64,000 nucleotides of DNA from Hyphomicrobiales bacterium (GCA_900473745.1 UCMW01000009.1:62001-126000); one strand, 5' to 3'. Positions 18,569 through 27,149 are shown, numbered from the stretch's first letter. Notes: generated from the letters alone by a model not told the origin. Numbers and translations: made by a program.

Positions 18569-18967
18569 TCACTCCACCACCGCGCGAAAACCCGCCTCCG
18601 CCACGAACAGTCCCGCCTTGACCTCGCGCCGACTGACCGTGCGGCGATGCCGAAAATTCACCAGCCGGAACCCGTCCAGCCCCTCCGGCAATCCGCCAGC
18701 CACCCTTCGAACCTCCGCCACCAACCCTTCCGCTTCGCGCCGAGACACCGCACTCCACGCCTCCAGCGTCAGCAGGATTTCACTACCTTCCGCCTCGCCG
18801 GTCGAAAAATCCCGTGCCTCGGCGGCCCCCACAACCAACGCCGGAAAGCGCTGCGGTCGGACCGTCCGATCGCTGATCCCCTGCGGCCCCAGCGCCACCA
18901 TCAGCGCCGCATCCGCCTTCACCGCCTGTTGAAGCACCACCAGCAAGGCATTGACTGCATTCGTCAT
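18569..18967 (-). CDS. GTA tail terminator-like protein gp8 (DUF3168)
   Basis: 132 residues of the DUF3168 family (RcGTA g8). Recognisable parts are LLVVLQQAVKADAALMVALG, then RPQRFPALVVG and EILLTLEAWS, ending FRHRRTVSRREVKAGLFVAE. The start overlaps the preceding small frame by 4 bp. Confidence 0.9.
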   Translation of the reverse strand: MTNAVNALLVVLQQAVKADAALMVALGPQGISDRTVRPQRFPALVVGAAEARDFSTGEAEGSEILLTLEAWSAVSRREAEGLVAEVRRVAGGLPEGLDGFRLVNFRHRRTVSRREVKAGLFVAEAGFRAVVE

Positions 18968-19158
18968 CTCAGTACTCCCTGTTCCCTGGGCGGCGTTGGC
19001 GCATTGCTCTGCCTGTCCGCGTCCGCCCGCTCGGCGGCGCCCATCGACAGCCCGTCCAGACGCAGCGCCATCCGATCCGCCAGTGCCCTCCGCAGCATCT
19101 CGGCAAGCCGCACACCCGTCGCCTCAAGCGCGGTTTTGTTGTGTGCACCGCCTGTCAT
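18964..19158 (-). CDS. 64-aa GTA-cluster protein between g7 and g8
   Basis: A short frame, MTGGAHNKTALEATGVRLAE..., of 64 residues. Its ATG overlaps the g7 stop (ATGA at 19155-19158) and its stop overlaps the g8 start (18964-18967), so it is coupled at both ends. The first half looks helical (RLAEMLRRALADRMALRL) and the end is polar. I know no counterpart in the standard RcGTA list. The double overlap argues it is translated. Confidence 0.65.
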   Translation of the reverse strand: MTGGAHNKTALEATGVRLAEMLRRALADRMALRLDGLSMGAAERADADRQSNAPTPPREQGVLR

Positions 19159-19496
19159 CCCGTCACCTCGCGGCAGAGCGCCACCTGGAACCGCCCCGTC
19201 TCGTCCGGATCGCGCACCGCCTCGATCTCGAAGATCCGCGCCCCTTTCAGAAACCGCTGTCCTGCCACGAGATCGCGCCGCGCCCTCACCGTCACATGAT
19301 GCGTCACGGTCGACACGAGCCCCGGCCCCTTTTCCGCTTCGGCAAATCCGCGCGGCTCGATCAGCGCCCAAACGCGGGCCAGATCGACGAAACCCGTCAC
19401 CGCTCCGCCCTGGCCGTCCTCAATCCCCTCCCGCCGTTGCAGCACCAGCCGCGCCGTCAACCGCCCGGCATCGATCTCCATCAGCGCCATGGTCAC
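19155..19496 (-). CDS. GTA head closure/stopper protein gp7
   Basis: 113 residues of the phage head-tail adaptor family (SPP1 gp16-like; RcGTA g7). Signature pieces are LTARLVLQRREGIEDGQGG, VWALIEPRGF and GRFQVALCREV. It starts by overlapping the g6 stop; MALMEIDAGRL two codons later is an alternative start. Confidence 0.9.
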   Translation of the reverse strand: MTMALMEIDAGRLTARLVLQRREGIEDGQGGAVTGFVDLARVWALIEPRGFAEAEKGPGLVSTVTHHVTVRARRDLVAGQRFLKGARIFEIEAVRDPDETGRFQVALCREVTG

Positions 19497-20062
19497 AGCC
19501 CCCGCCGGCAGAAGGGCGCAATCAGCCGGTCATAACCCGGCGGCATTACCGCCGGCTGGGCGTCCGGCGCCACGACGCCTCGCACTGCAAACATCGCCGC
19601 CACATGCAGAAGCATGGCCCGCTTCAACGTCTGCGGCACATCCGCGCCGCTCTCGCCGAAGCCGGCCGAAAACTCCACCTCGATACCATTCATCGACCGC
19701 CCGGGCTCCGGCAGCGCGCGCAGCCAGAGCCTTGCCGGCCGCGCTTCGCCATCCAGCAGGTGCCCATCGAGATCGACCACCTGCGGCTCACCCTCGCCAT
19801 CGTAAACCGTCACCGAAGCGACCGTCCGGACCGGACCACGCGCGATCGTGACGATCCCATCTGCCGGCCGGTCGTCGAGGCAGAGCCGAAAATTCCTTTC
19901 CGCCAGCACCAGCCCCGTCTCCCGCTCCAGATGCTCGCGCGCAACGATGGCGAGGGCCAGGAGAAGCTCATCTTCCTCGTCCGTATCGAGCCGCAAATGC
20001 GCCCTGATCTCGACAAGTGTCAGCGGCTCCACCGTGGGTGGAGTGAGTTCGATGATGGTCAT
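19493..20062 (-). CDS. GTA head-tail connector gp6
   Basis: 189 residues of the phiE125 gp8/HK97 gp6-type connector family (RcGTA g6). The start TVEPLTLVEIRAHLRLDTDEEDE and the C-terminal FSAGFGESGADVPQTLKRAM are typical. It begins the g6-g7-64aa-g8 block, in which every junction is a 4-bp overlap. The 370 bp upstream are palindromic repeats. Confidence 0.92.
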   Translation of the reverse strand: MTIIELTPPTVEPLTLVEIRAHLRLDTDEEDELLLALAIVAREHLERETGLVLAERNFRLCLDDRPADGIVTIARGPVRTVASVTVYDGEGEPQVVDLDGHLLDGEARPARLWLRALPEPGRSMNGIEVEFSAGFGESGADVPQTLKRAMLLHVAAMFAVRGVVAPDAQPAVMPPGYDRLIAPFCRRGL

Positions 20063-20083
20063 GGGAGTTCCTTAGAACTTGAA

Positions 20084-20429
20084 CTGCAGGTGCCACCTCA
20101 CCCTGAGGTACCAGGCCGCGCCTGGCCTCGAAGGGCGAGGCCACAGGTGGATCAGCAGCGGTATGCTTCGAGGCCCTCGCAAGGCGAGGGCACCTCAGCA
20201 TGAGGGAGACGAAGTGCTCGCGGGGGGCCCACCTCCCCCCATGTGGGGGAGGACGAGGGGATCGGTTCCGTTGGCACGAGATGACAGGCCCTTGGCGACC
20301 CTCCACCGAAGGATCCCGTTCTCAGTGCTACCATCACCGATCCCCTCACCAACAAAATCTGAGGTTTAGCCCTGAGCGGGCTAATCCCTCGATTTTGTAT
20401 CCTCTCCCACAAAGGGGAGAGGGGGAGGG
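20084..20429. repeat. Cluster of palindromic repeats between capsid and g6
   Basis: Three kinds of element in tandem: a CACCCTGAGGTACCAGGC...CCTCAGCATGAGGGAG type (20096-20213), a CTCCCCCCATGTGGGGGAG hairpin ending GAGGGGATCGGTTCCGTTGG (20233-20276), and a MITE-like unit starting CACCGATCCCCTCACC with the AAATCTGAGGTTTAGCCC/GGGCTAATCCCTCGATTTTG hairpin (20335-20429). The last runs up to the capsid stop codon. Confidence 0.8.
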
Positions 20430-21770
20430 TCACACCCCAAACTTCACCAGCTTGATCGCCTCGAAGTCCTGCACGCCGCCGCCGACACGCTTCGTCGTGT
20501 AGAACAGCACATAGGGCTTGGCCGAATAGGGATCGCGCAGCACCCGCACACCCACCCGATCCACCACCAGATAACCCGCGCGGAAATCACCGAAGGCGAT
20601 GGCCGTCGCATTGGCCGCGATCTCCGGCATGTCCTCGGATTCGGCAACCGGAAAACCCATGAGCGAAGCGGGATCGCCGGCGCGGGCCGGCGGCGCCCAG
20701 AGATAGTTGCCGTCGGCGTCCTTCAGCTTGCGCACCGCGCCCTGGCTGCGGCGGCTCATGACGAAGGTGCCGTTCTGCCGGTGTCCGGCCTTCAGTGCAT
20801 AGACCACGTTGATCAGCACGTCGGACGCGCCGCTTGCCGCGAAAGCCCCCGCCGCTCCCGTCGGGATGGTGCCGATCTTGCCCCATTCCCAGGCCCCGTC
20901 GTCGACCTGGTCATAGGCGAGGAACCCCTTCGGCTTCAGCACCCCGTCACCTGAGACGAAGGCCTCGCCCTCCTGTTCGGCAAAGGCGATGTCGACTTCG
21001 GCCGCGATCCAGGCCTCGATGTCGACGGCCGAATCGTCGAGCAGCGCTTGCGTCGCCGCCGGCATGGCGTAGAGCTCCATGGTCGGGAAGGCGAGTTCCG
21101 ACAGTTCCGGCGTGCCGGTCTGGGTTCGCGCCGCCGTCTCCGCCACCCAGCCGGAGGCAAAGCCCGTCGCCGCAAACGGCTTCTTCAGAACCGAGCCAGA
21201 CACCTGTCGCACCGTCGCCAGCGACCGGATCGGCGAGATCACACGCAGTCTGCGGCCGATCTCCTCGTCCACCTGCGGCGGCACGAGATAGCCGCCATCG
21301 CCGGACACGCCCGCCGAGAGCGCCTTCTGGTCGAGATCGCGCAGGGCCTGATCGTCGCCGCGTCTGACATAGGCCTCGAAGGCCGCTTTGTGTTCGGTAA
21401 GCGCTGTCTCGTCCCGGCCGGCGCGCGCCAGCGGCGGTCGCCGCTTCTTCAGCACCAGTTCGTCGATCAGCCGGCTCTGGTCGTCGATCGCCTTGTTGAT
21501 CCGCTCCACCTTGTCGCGGGTCACCACGTCGCTCGTCAGCTTCTCCTCGATCTCGCCCAGCCGCTCGTCGTTGGCCTCCTTGAACGCCTCGAAGGCCGTC
21601 ATGAATTCGGCGAAGGCCGATGTCACCGTATCGGGTGCCGCCTTCACCTCCGGCGCGAGTTTGGCCCCCCTGCCGCTTGCGGGCCTGCCGCCCTTCGGGC
21701 CGGGCACCACATGACCCACCTCGCCCGTCCTGCCCTCACCTGCCGTCATCGCGTCTTCCATGTCGCTCAT
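20430..21770 (-). CDS. GTA HK97-type major capsid protein gp5
   Basis: 446 residues. The N-terminal 115 residues are charged and helical (FMTAFEAFKEANDERLGEIEEKL), the delta/scaffold domain removed by the protease. The HK97 fold region follows, with SAGVSGDGGYLVPPQVDEEI and AFVSGDGVLKPKGFL. It ends in a P-domain strand, YVLFYTTKRVGGGVQDFEAI. Its start overlaps the g4 stop by 4 bp. Multiple copies build the small GTA capsid. Confidence 0.95.
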   Translation of the reverse strand: MSDMEDAMTAGEGRTGEVGHVVPGPKGGRPASGRGAKLAPEVKAAPDTVTSAFAEFMTAFEAFKEANDERLGEIEEKLTSDVVTRDKVERINKAIDDQSRLIDELVLKKRRPPLARAGRDETALTEHKAAFEAYVRRGDDQALRDLDQKALSAGVSGDGGYLVPPQVDEEIGRRLRVISPIRSLATVRQVSGSVLKKPFAATGFASGWVAETAARTQTGTPELSELAFPTMELYAMPAATQALLDDSAVDIEAWIAAEVDIAFAEQEGEAFVSGDGVLKPKGFLAYDQVDDGAWEWGKIGTIPTGAAGAFAASGASDVLINVVYALKAGHRQNGTFVMSRRSQGAVRKLKDADGNYLWAPPARAGDPASLMGFPVAESEDMPEIAANATAIAFGDFRAGYLVVDRVGVRVLRDPYSAKPYVLFYTTKRVGGGVQDFEAIKLVKFGV

Positions 21771-22342
21771 CCTTTCGTGAAGTGATTGTTCGCCATCGAC
21801 CGTGCCGCCCGGCGCATCAGCCGGACAAGTTCGGTTTCCCTGTCGCGGTAGAACCGCTGATGCTTGACATTGGAGACCCTGGCGGTCGGCAGCATGGGAA
21901 AGGTCACCACCGAGATCTCCCAGAGATCCGCCTCGAGGATGCGGCGAACGCCGGTCTTGCGGTCGCTCCTCGCCTTGACCGCGCGAAAGCCGATCGACAG
22001 CCCGTCGAGCGCGCCCGCCTTCATCAGGGCATGCACCTCTCGAGCACGTGCCACGTCGGTCGCGAGCTTGCCCTCGACATAAAGCCCCCGCTCGTCCTCG
22101 CGGATATCAGTCCAGCGGCCGATCACCTCGGCCGGATCATGCTGGTAGAGCATGCGCACACCGCCCGCCCCGCGCTTTGTCAGCGATGCGGCAAAGGCCC
22201 CGGGCTCGATCGCATCGCGCCCGAGATCGACCTCGCCGAACAGGCTCGCATAGCCTGAAAACCGACCGTCGCCGGCCACCCCCTTCAGCGTCAGCCCGGC
22301 ATAACAAAACCGCGGCGCCCCGGCCGTTTCCATAGCCTGCAT
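21767..22342 (-). CDS. GTA prohead protease gp4 (HK97 family)
   Basis: 191 residues, starting MQAMETAGAPRFCYAGL at 22342 with GAGGAG upstream. Prohead-protease landmarks are FSGYASLFGEVDLGRDAIEP, the catalytic His in VRMLYQHDPAEVIGRW and Ser in LDGLSIGFRAVKAR. It matures the capsid by removing the gp5 N-domain. The extended frame to 22381 is not supported. Confidence 0.93.
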   Translation of the reverse strand: MQAMETAGAPRFCYAGLTLKGVAGDGRFSGYASLFGEVDLGRDAIEPGAFAASLTKRGAGGVRMLYQHDPAEVIGRWTDIREDERGLYVEGKLATDVARAREVHALMKAGALDGLSIGFRAVKARSDRKTGVRRILEADLWEISVVTFPMLPTARVSNVKHQRFYRDRETELVRLMRRAARSMANNHFTKG

Positions 22343-22375
22343 GGCTCGTCTCCTCGTGATGTTGATTGTGCTGGC

Positions 22376-22530
22376 ACCCACCTCCCCCTTGAGGGGGGAG
22401 GTCGCCGCAAAGCGGCGGGTGGGGGTGATCCTGGCAGCGGTTCACACGCTGAAACGCAGACTGAGGCGCCACCGCATCACCCCACCCCGGAGCTGCGCTC
22501 CGACCCTCCCCCTCAAGGGGAGGGTCCACC
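22376..22530. repeat. Palindromic element pair between g4 and the DUF6107 gene
   Basis: CCTCCCCCTTGAGGGGGGAGG (with CGCCGCAAAGCGGCG beside it) at the left and ACCCCGGAGCTGCGCTCCGACCC with CTCCCCCTCAAGGGGAG at the right, about 60 bp apart. The right part overlaps the last codons of the DUF6107 gene. Confidence 0.7.
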
Positions 22531-22842
22531 CACCTTGTCCCCCGCCCGCCCCGTCAGCCGCACCAGCAGACCCAGCCCCCACCAGGCGGTGAACGACGCG
22601 AGCGTCGCCCCCGCCAGCATGACTTCCGCCGGCGACAGGCGCCCTTCGATCCCGAGCCGAGAGGCACCCCAGACACCCGTCGGCCCGCCGAAAATCAGCC
22701 CGCAGGCGAGACCGGTCAGAAAGCGCACGGCCGCCTCGCGGCGATGTTTGGGAAGCAAGTAGACCAGCGAGATCGCGGAGCCCGCGACGGCACCGATAAA
22801 CCGCGCGGACGTCACCCCGCCGTCATGGCCGAAATCAGTCAT
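22513..22842 (-). CDS. Small membrane protein in GTA cluster (DUF6107-like)
   Basis: 109 residues with two to three hydrophobic segments (about 14-31, 42-60, 75-95) and the start MTDFGHDGGVTSARFIGAVAG. I believe it matches the DUF6107 family found beside rhizobial GTA genes; identity with RcGTA g3.5 is possible but not shown. It lies directly before g4, after the AlkB/PAP2 interruption. The final residues are encoded by a palindromic repeat. Confidence 0.65.
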   Translation of the reverse strand: MTDFGHDGGVTSARFIGAVAGSAISLVYLLPKHRREAAVRFLTGLACGLIFGGPTGVWGASRLGIEGRLSPAEVMLAGATLASFTAWWGLGLLVRLTGRAGDKVGGPSP

Positions 22843-23182
22843 TTGTTCATCTTTCGCTATTAGCTTCTGGATGTGCGCCGGCCGGTACGATCCCGCCCAA
22901 AAGGCCGCGGCCGGCGCAGCTTCTTTTCCCGGGCGCCATCGCCCGGCCTCTTCACATTCCAGATGAAGTGACGCCGGATTCGCGAGTCGGAAGAACCGCT
23001 TCGCAGGCTGTCCTCAGAAAGTGATTCCGGCTGTTCGGCGAGCCCGGAAATGACGTTTCGGCTGCTCCCGATCCGGCTCGCCCGCCGTTGCCATCCATCA
23101 AACTTCAGATCCCTGCAGAGTTTTCATCACCGCTTCACACAAGGTCGCTCTAGTGCGCCCGGGTGAACTTCGGGGGAAATTC
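22843..23182. other. 340-bp divergent intergenic region
   Basis: No gene. It lies between divergent starts and must hold the promoters of the PAP2 gene and the g4 block. One hairpin, CCGGGCG/CGCCCGG around 22939-22956, has no T run. No clear -35/-10 pair was seen. Confidence 0.4.
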
Positions 23183-24046
23183 ATGGCCTATGTTTCGGAC
23201 CTTTCACGCGCGCCGCGCGGCACCGTCCAGGAAAAACCGCTGCTTCTGGCGCTCCTCGTGACGCTGACGCTCTCTGCCGTCTTCGTCACGTTCCCGCAGA
23301 TCGACATCGCGCTCAGCCGGCTCTTCTATGTCGAGGGCGAAGGCTTTCCGGCGGGCCGGATCACAGCGCTCAACACCTTTCGCGCCTTCGGACAATATTT
23401 CCCGCTGACACTGACGATCGTGCTCGTCTTCGGCCTTGTGCTCAAGCTGGTCTACCCGTCACGCCCGTCGCTTTTTCCGCCGCGCTTCACGCTCTATTTC
23501 GCCAGCCTCTTTCTTCTCGGCCCGGCGCTCATGGTGAACGGCATTTTCAAGCCCTTCTTCGATCGCCCTCGCCCGCGCAGCATCGTCGAATTCGGCGGCC
23601 AGGATCTGTTCGTGCATGCCTGGGGCCTCGGCGGCGATGTCTTCGACGACCGCTCCTTCGTCTCCGGCGAGGCCGCCGTCGTCGTCTGCCTCATCCCGCT
23701 CGCCTTCTTCGTGCCGATCGTCTGGCGCCGCTGTGTCTTCGTCCTGCTCAGCCTGTTTGCCGCCTTGACCGCCCTCAACCGCATCGCTTTCGGCGCGCAT
23801 TTCCTCTCCGACGTGCTGATCGCCGCCGGCCTGATGGCGACCCTGTCGATCGCGCTCGCCTACGTCTTCTACGGCCGCACCGGCGCAAAAGCCTGCGACA
23901 TCAAGCTCGAAGCCGCCATGACCGACCTCGGCCACAGGCTGCACGCCGGGCGTCGAACCGCGATCGCTTCGATCAGCCGCCGTCTGGCTGTCGCGCCACT
24001 GTTGCTCTCGCCGGCGCCGTCAACGGGCAGCGACGGCAAGGACTGA
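23183..24046 (+). CDS. PAP2-family membrane phosphatase
   Basis: 287 residues with about six membrane helices. The ATG at 23183 has CGGGGGAA five bases upstream, better than a GTG at 23153. PAP2 motifs are KPFFDRPRPR (motif 1), SFVSGEA (motif 2, Glu in place of the usual His of PSGH) and NRIAFGAHFLSDV (motif 3, with the catalytic His). Members act on lipid phosphates, including lipid A 1-phosphate (LpxE) and undecaprenyl diphosphate. Which applies here is open. It is opposite in orientation to the GTA genes it interrupts. Confidence 0.85.
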   Translation: MAYVSDLSRAPRGTVQEKPLLLALLVTLTLSAVFVTFPQIDIALSRLFYVEGEGFPAGRITALNTFRAFGQYFPLTLTIVLVFGLVLKLVYPSRPSLFPPRFTLYFASLFLLGPALMVNGIFKPFFDRPRPRSIVEFGGQDLFVHAWGLGGDVFDDRSFVSGEAAVVVCLIPLAFFVPIVWRRCVFVLLSLFAALTALNRIAFGAHFLSDVLIAAGLMATLSIALAYVFYGRTGAKACDIKLEAAMTDLGHRLHAGRRTAIASISRRLAVAPLLLSPAPSTGSDGKD

Positions 24047-24112
24047 ATGGTCTGAGATTGTCTTGCTGGATGGCATCACTCTGTCCCGGATCGAAAGGTC
24101 CGGGACCGGCCA

Positions 24113-24682
24113 TCAAAACCGCATGGTCCGGAACGTCAGCGACACCCGCCGTCCACGCATCGCCCGCACGCCGTCGATCGCATCAGACTGCCGCGCCAAG
24201 ATCGCATGCGTCCAGTTGCTCCGCGCCGGTCCGGCGAGCACCAGCAACGAGCGCGGCGGCAACATCACCGCCCGTATCTCTCCGGTTTCAAGGCAAGCAA
24301 ACCGCATCTCGCAGCCAGAGAGCAGACTGAGCGAAGCCACCACGTCGCCGAAACACGGCTCGCAATCCACATGCGCACTGATCCCCTGACCGGGGAGATA
24401 TTCGTTGGCGATCACCTGGTCCGGCACGGCGGCAAAAAGCCCCTCCGCCACCATCCGCTCCGCCAATCCCTGCAGCGTCTCCGGCAGCGGCCCGATCCGG
24501 CTGTCCCGCGTGGCGCTCCTCGCCCGGTAGTCATAACGATAGCCGAAATGCCGCACCCGCCGGCGGAGCTCGCCACTCCACTCACCGGCGTCGAGCAAGG
24601 CGACGAGCGCCGTCTCGTGCGCAGGGGTGATCCAGTCGGGTATGAGACCGGCGCCGGGTGGGACGTGGGGCTGGGTATCCAT
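24113..24682 (-). CDS. AlkB-like 2-oxoglutarate/Fe(II) dioxygenase
   Basis: 189 residues. Iron ligands are HVDCEPCFGD (HxD) and the His of SNWTHAIL; the 2-oxoglutarate-binding Arg is in RRVSLTFR at the C-terminus. NEYLPGQGISAHVD is the typical strand before the HxD. AlkB proteins oxidatively remove alkyl groups from nucleic acid bases. The ATG at 24682 (MDTQPHVPPGAG) is chosen because the longer frame runs through repeat-derived sequence. It sits between portal and g4, on the GTA strand, where standard GTA clusters have no such gene. Confidence 0.85.
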   Translation of the reverse strand: MDTQPHVPPGAGLIPDWITPAHETALVALLDAGEWSGELRRRVRHFGYRYDYRARSATRDSRIGPLPETLQGLAERMVAEGLFAAVPDQVIANEYLPGQGISAHVDCEPCFGDVVASLSLLSGCEMRFACLETGEIRAVMLPPRSLLVLAGPARSNWTHAILARQSDAIDGVRAMRGRRVSLTFRTMRF

Positions 24683-24760
24683 AGGCGGGTGTCCGTATCT
24701 GTCTAGCGAGCATCCTAGTGCGGACATCTGTAACTGGCATCCGTGTGATGCTGGGGGAAT

Positions 24761-24986
24761 TGCCAACGGAACCGATCCCCTCACTTGCGAAATCTGAAGT
24801 TTAGGCGGCTTGCGCTCGCCTAAGCCTTCGATTTCGCTTTCTCCCCCACAGTGGGGGGGAGAGGGAGCGGAAGGCCAGCGGCGCCGTCCCCTCTCCCCTT
24901 TGTGGGAGAGGATACAAAATCGAGGGCTTAGCCCAATCAGGGCTAAACCTCAGATTTTGTTGGTGAGGGGATCGGTGCTTTTGGCA
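24761..24986. repeat. MITE-like composite element with terminal inverted repeats
   Basis: Starts TGCCAACGGAACCGATCCCC and ends GGGGATCGGTGCTTTTGGCA, terminal inverted repeats of about 25 bp. Inside are two facing units: AAATCTGAAGTTTAGGCGG/CGCCTAAGCCTTCGATTT with CTCCCCCACAGTGGGGGGAG, then CTCTCCCCTTTGTGGGAGAG with AAAATCGAGGGCTTAGCCC/GGGCTAAACCTCAGATTTT. It abuts the portal stop codon. Confidence 0.85.
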
Positions 24987-24994
24987 CAACCCCC

Positions 24995-26158
24995 TCAATA
25001 CCCCACCGCCTCCCGCTTCTCCTCATCCGTCAAAAACCCAGCCGCGCCAACTCTCGCCCAGAGCGCATCGCGCTCGGCGGCCAGCCCCGCCACCGTGTCG
25101 AGATCCGGCACCAGCCGCAGCCCCTCACCCGTCAGCTCACCCAGAAACACCGAGAGCGAAGCCCCCGTCCGCGTCACCAGCGGCAGCACGGTCAGCCGAT
25201 AGAAGGCGCGGTTGGCTTCCTGATAATTGGCATAGGTATTGTCGCCGGGAATGCCGAGCAGCATGGGCGGCACGCCGAAGGCGAGTGCTATATCCCGGGC
25301 CGCCCCATTCTTCGCCTCGACAAAATCCATGTCCTTGGGTGAGAGCCCCATCGACTTCCAGTCGAGCCCGCCCTCGAGCAGCAGCGGTCGCCCGGCCCGC
25401 ATCGGCCCCGAATAGCCCTCGTCGAGTTCCACCTTCAGCCGCTGATACTGGTCGGCCGTGAGATTGCCGCCCTCCTTCGGCTGATAGACCAGAGCGCCCG
25501 AAGGCCTTGCCGAATTGTCCAAGAGCGCCTTGTTCCAGCGCCCCGCCGCGTTGTGCAGATCGAGCGCCACCTGCGCTGCCGCGAGCGGCGCAAAACCCTC
25601 GTGGTCGTCGAGCGGATGAAAGAGTTTCAGATGCAGGAGCCCATCCAGCGCAATCCGTCGCGCGCTCGTTCCGGCGCGATAGTCATAAGCCGAGGGCCAG
25701 CCGTCGGCACCTGTCACCACGCTCACCCGGTCGGGCCGAAGCAGATGCAGCTCCGCCGCCCCACCGGCCCCCACGGCCACCGCCTCGACATAGGCATTGC
25801 CCGAGAGCAGCAGCTGGCCATAGAGCGCTTCCAAGAAATCCGCCCCGGTCATCGCCCCGTTCGGTCGCGCCAGCAGCGCCAGCGCCGGATGCTCCGGCCG
25901 CTCATTCTCGCGCTGATAGGCGAGAAGACCGATGCTGGCCGCCGCTTCCGAGACCAAACGCACGCAGCGATGCGCCACCGGGTTCTTCATGAAGCCTTCC
26001 CGCGAAAGCGCCGCATAGGACCTTCCCGTCCACCGCGCCTCGCCCTCGCCCGCTATCAGCGCCAGCGCCGTTCCGGGGCGTGGATGCAGCGCCTTTTCGT
26101 CAGGCGCGGGGTTGCGATCCGGGGTTTGCACCCAGGGCAAACGGAAGGGGAGTTTCAT
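24995..26158 (-). CDS. GTA portal protein gp3 (HK97 family)
   Basis: 387 residues, starting MKLPFRLPWVQTPDR at 26158 with CGGAGGAA upstream. Portal features include VAHRCVRLVSEAAASIGLL, YGQLLLSGNAYVEAV, RPSGALVYQPKEGG and the late signature FGVPPMLLGIPGDNTYANYQEANRAFYR. It forms the DNA entry ring. Upstream lies the Doc toxin pair; downstream a composite palindromic element. Confidence 0.95.
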   Translation of the reverse strand: MKLPFRLPWVQTPDRNPAPDEKALHPRPGTALALIAGEGEARWTGRSYAALSREGFMKNPVAHRCVRLVSEAAASIGLLAYQRENERPEHPALALLARPNGAMTGADFLEALYGQLLLSGNAYVEAVAVGAGGAAELHLLRPDRVSVVTGADGWPSAYDYRAGTSARRIALDGLLHLKLFHPLDDHEGFAPLAAAQVALDLHNAAGRWNKALLDNSARPSGALVYQPKEGGNLTADQYQRLKVELDEGYSGPMRAGRPLLLEGGLDWKSMGLSPKDMDFVEAKNGAARDIALAFGVPPMLLGIPGDNTYANYQEANRAFYRLTVLPLVTRTGASLSVFLGELTGEGLRLVPDLDTVAGLAAERDALWARVGAAGFLTDEEKREAVGY

Positions 26159-26241
26159 GGGGTTCCTCCGAAGAAGCAACGATCCTGAGCCGGATCGGCG
26201 CAGTTCTCGTCAAAGCCGTATTTTCGCGCTACAGTGCAGCA

Positions 26242-26433
26242 ATGAGCTCAAACGCGAAACACACACAGGCTGGCAATCGACAGAGCCGGGATGGCGACGG
26301 TGGCGCGGTCCGAACGTCTGAAGGCTTGGCCGTGAAGACGGCGAAGCCGGTGTCTGCAACGCCGGATCTCGACGATTTCGTCGCCGATTTGCTCGTCACC
26401 GACAAGATCATTCTGGATCATCTGGCCAAGTGA
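26242..26433 (+). CDS. Antitoxin of a Doc/Fic toxin-antitoxin pair
   Basis: 63 residues, starting MSSNAKHTQAGNRQSRDGDG. The C-terminal half (VSATPDLDDFVADLLVTDKIILDHLAK) is the likely toxin-neutralising helix; the N-terminal half is polar. It ends 4 bp before the toxin start. No palindromic operator was seen within 80 bp upstream. It is divergent from the portal gene. Confidence 0.6.
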   Translation: MSSNAKHTQAGNRQSRDGDGGAVRTSEGLAVKTAKPVSATPDLDDFVADLLVTDKIILDHLAK

Positions 26434-26437
26434 GCGC

Positions 26438-26842
26438 ATGAGCGAGCCTCGGTGGATTGCAATCGATGACGTGATTGCGATCAACAAACGCCTGCTTCGC
26501 AGCACGTCGGAAAACCACTTCCTGCGTGATCGGTCCGCCCTTGAAGGCGCAGTTCATCGTCCACGTTTCCAGGCGGAGTACCGCGACATCTCATCCCTCT
26601 CTTGGCTTGCCAGTTGCCTGGTCCAGTCCATTGGAAAGGCACATGCCTTCGAGCAGGGCAACAAGCGGACAGCCTGGCTCGCGGGACGCTATTTCATCAC
26701 CGTCAACGGTTATTGGTTGATCCTTGATGCGGAGCGTCAGGAAAGCCTGAAACATGTGATCGAGGACCTGATCGTCGGCGATCATGAACCTTCATTGCTC
26801 GCGGACCAATTAGAGCCTTTGCTCAACCTGATCCGATCGTAG
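26438..26842 (+). CDS. Doc-like Fic-domain toxin (death on curing)
   Basis: 134 residues. The Fic motif is HAFEQGNKRTAW (H-x-F-x-x-G-N-K-R), as in Doc, which phosphorylates EF-Tu to stop translation. N-terminal WIAIDDVIAINKRLL and C-terminal LLADQLEPLLNLI fit the family. It is paired with the small upstream antitoxin. The stop codon nearly touches that of the convergent Dabb gene. Confidence 0.85.
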   Translation: MSEPRWIAIDDVIAINKRLLRSTSENHFLRDRSALEGAVHRPRFQAEYRDISSLSWLASCLVQSIGKAHAFEQGNKRTAWLAGRYFITVNGYWLILDAERQESLKHVIEDLIVGDHEPSLLADQLEPLLNLIRS

Positions 26843-26843
26843 C

Positions 26844-27149
26844 TCACACCCGCGCCGTCACCGCATCTCCCACCACATAATCCGCCGCAAACCGCTCCTC
26901 GCGCAGCGGCTTTACCCTGCGGATACTCTCTTCATAAAGAGGATGCGCCTTGTAGGCGGCCAGCGCCTCTTCGTCGGCAAACTCGCCATAGACCACGAGG
27001 TCGATGCCCCGGTGAAAACCATCCGTCTTCACGTTCGTGCCGATCTCCAGCCGCGTTGCACTCGAGATCTCGGTGAGGATCGACAGCCCTGCCCTCACCG
27101 CCTCGAGATTCTCGGGGCTGACCGTGAAGAAGACGATGTGGCGGATCAT
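26844..27149 (-). CDS. Dabb-domain stress-responsive protein
   Basis: 101 residues, starting MIRHIVFFTVSPENLEAV. The A/B-barrel dimer family shows IRHIVFF at the first strand, FHRGIDLVVYGEFADEEALAAYKAHPLY and a C-terminal YVVGDAV. Enzymatic role unknown. The ATG at 27149 is set by the family start; the longer frame to 27257 is not supported. It is another non-GTA gene between g2 and g3. Confidence 0.85.
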   Translation of the reverse strand: MIRHIVFFTVSPENLEAVRAGLSILTEISSATRLEIGTNVKTDGFHRGIDLVVYGEFADEEALAAYKAHPLYEESIRRVKPLREERFAADYVVGDAVTARV

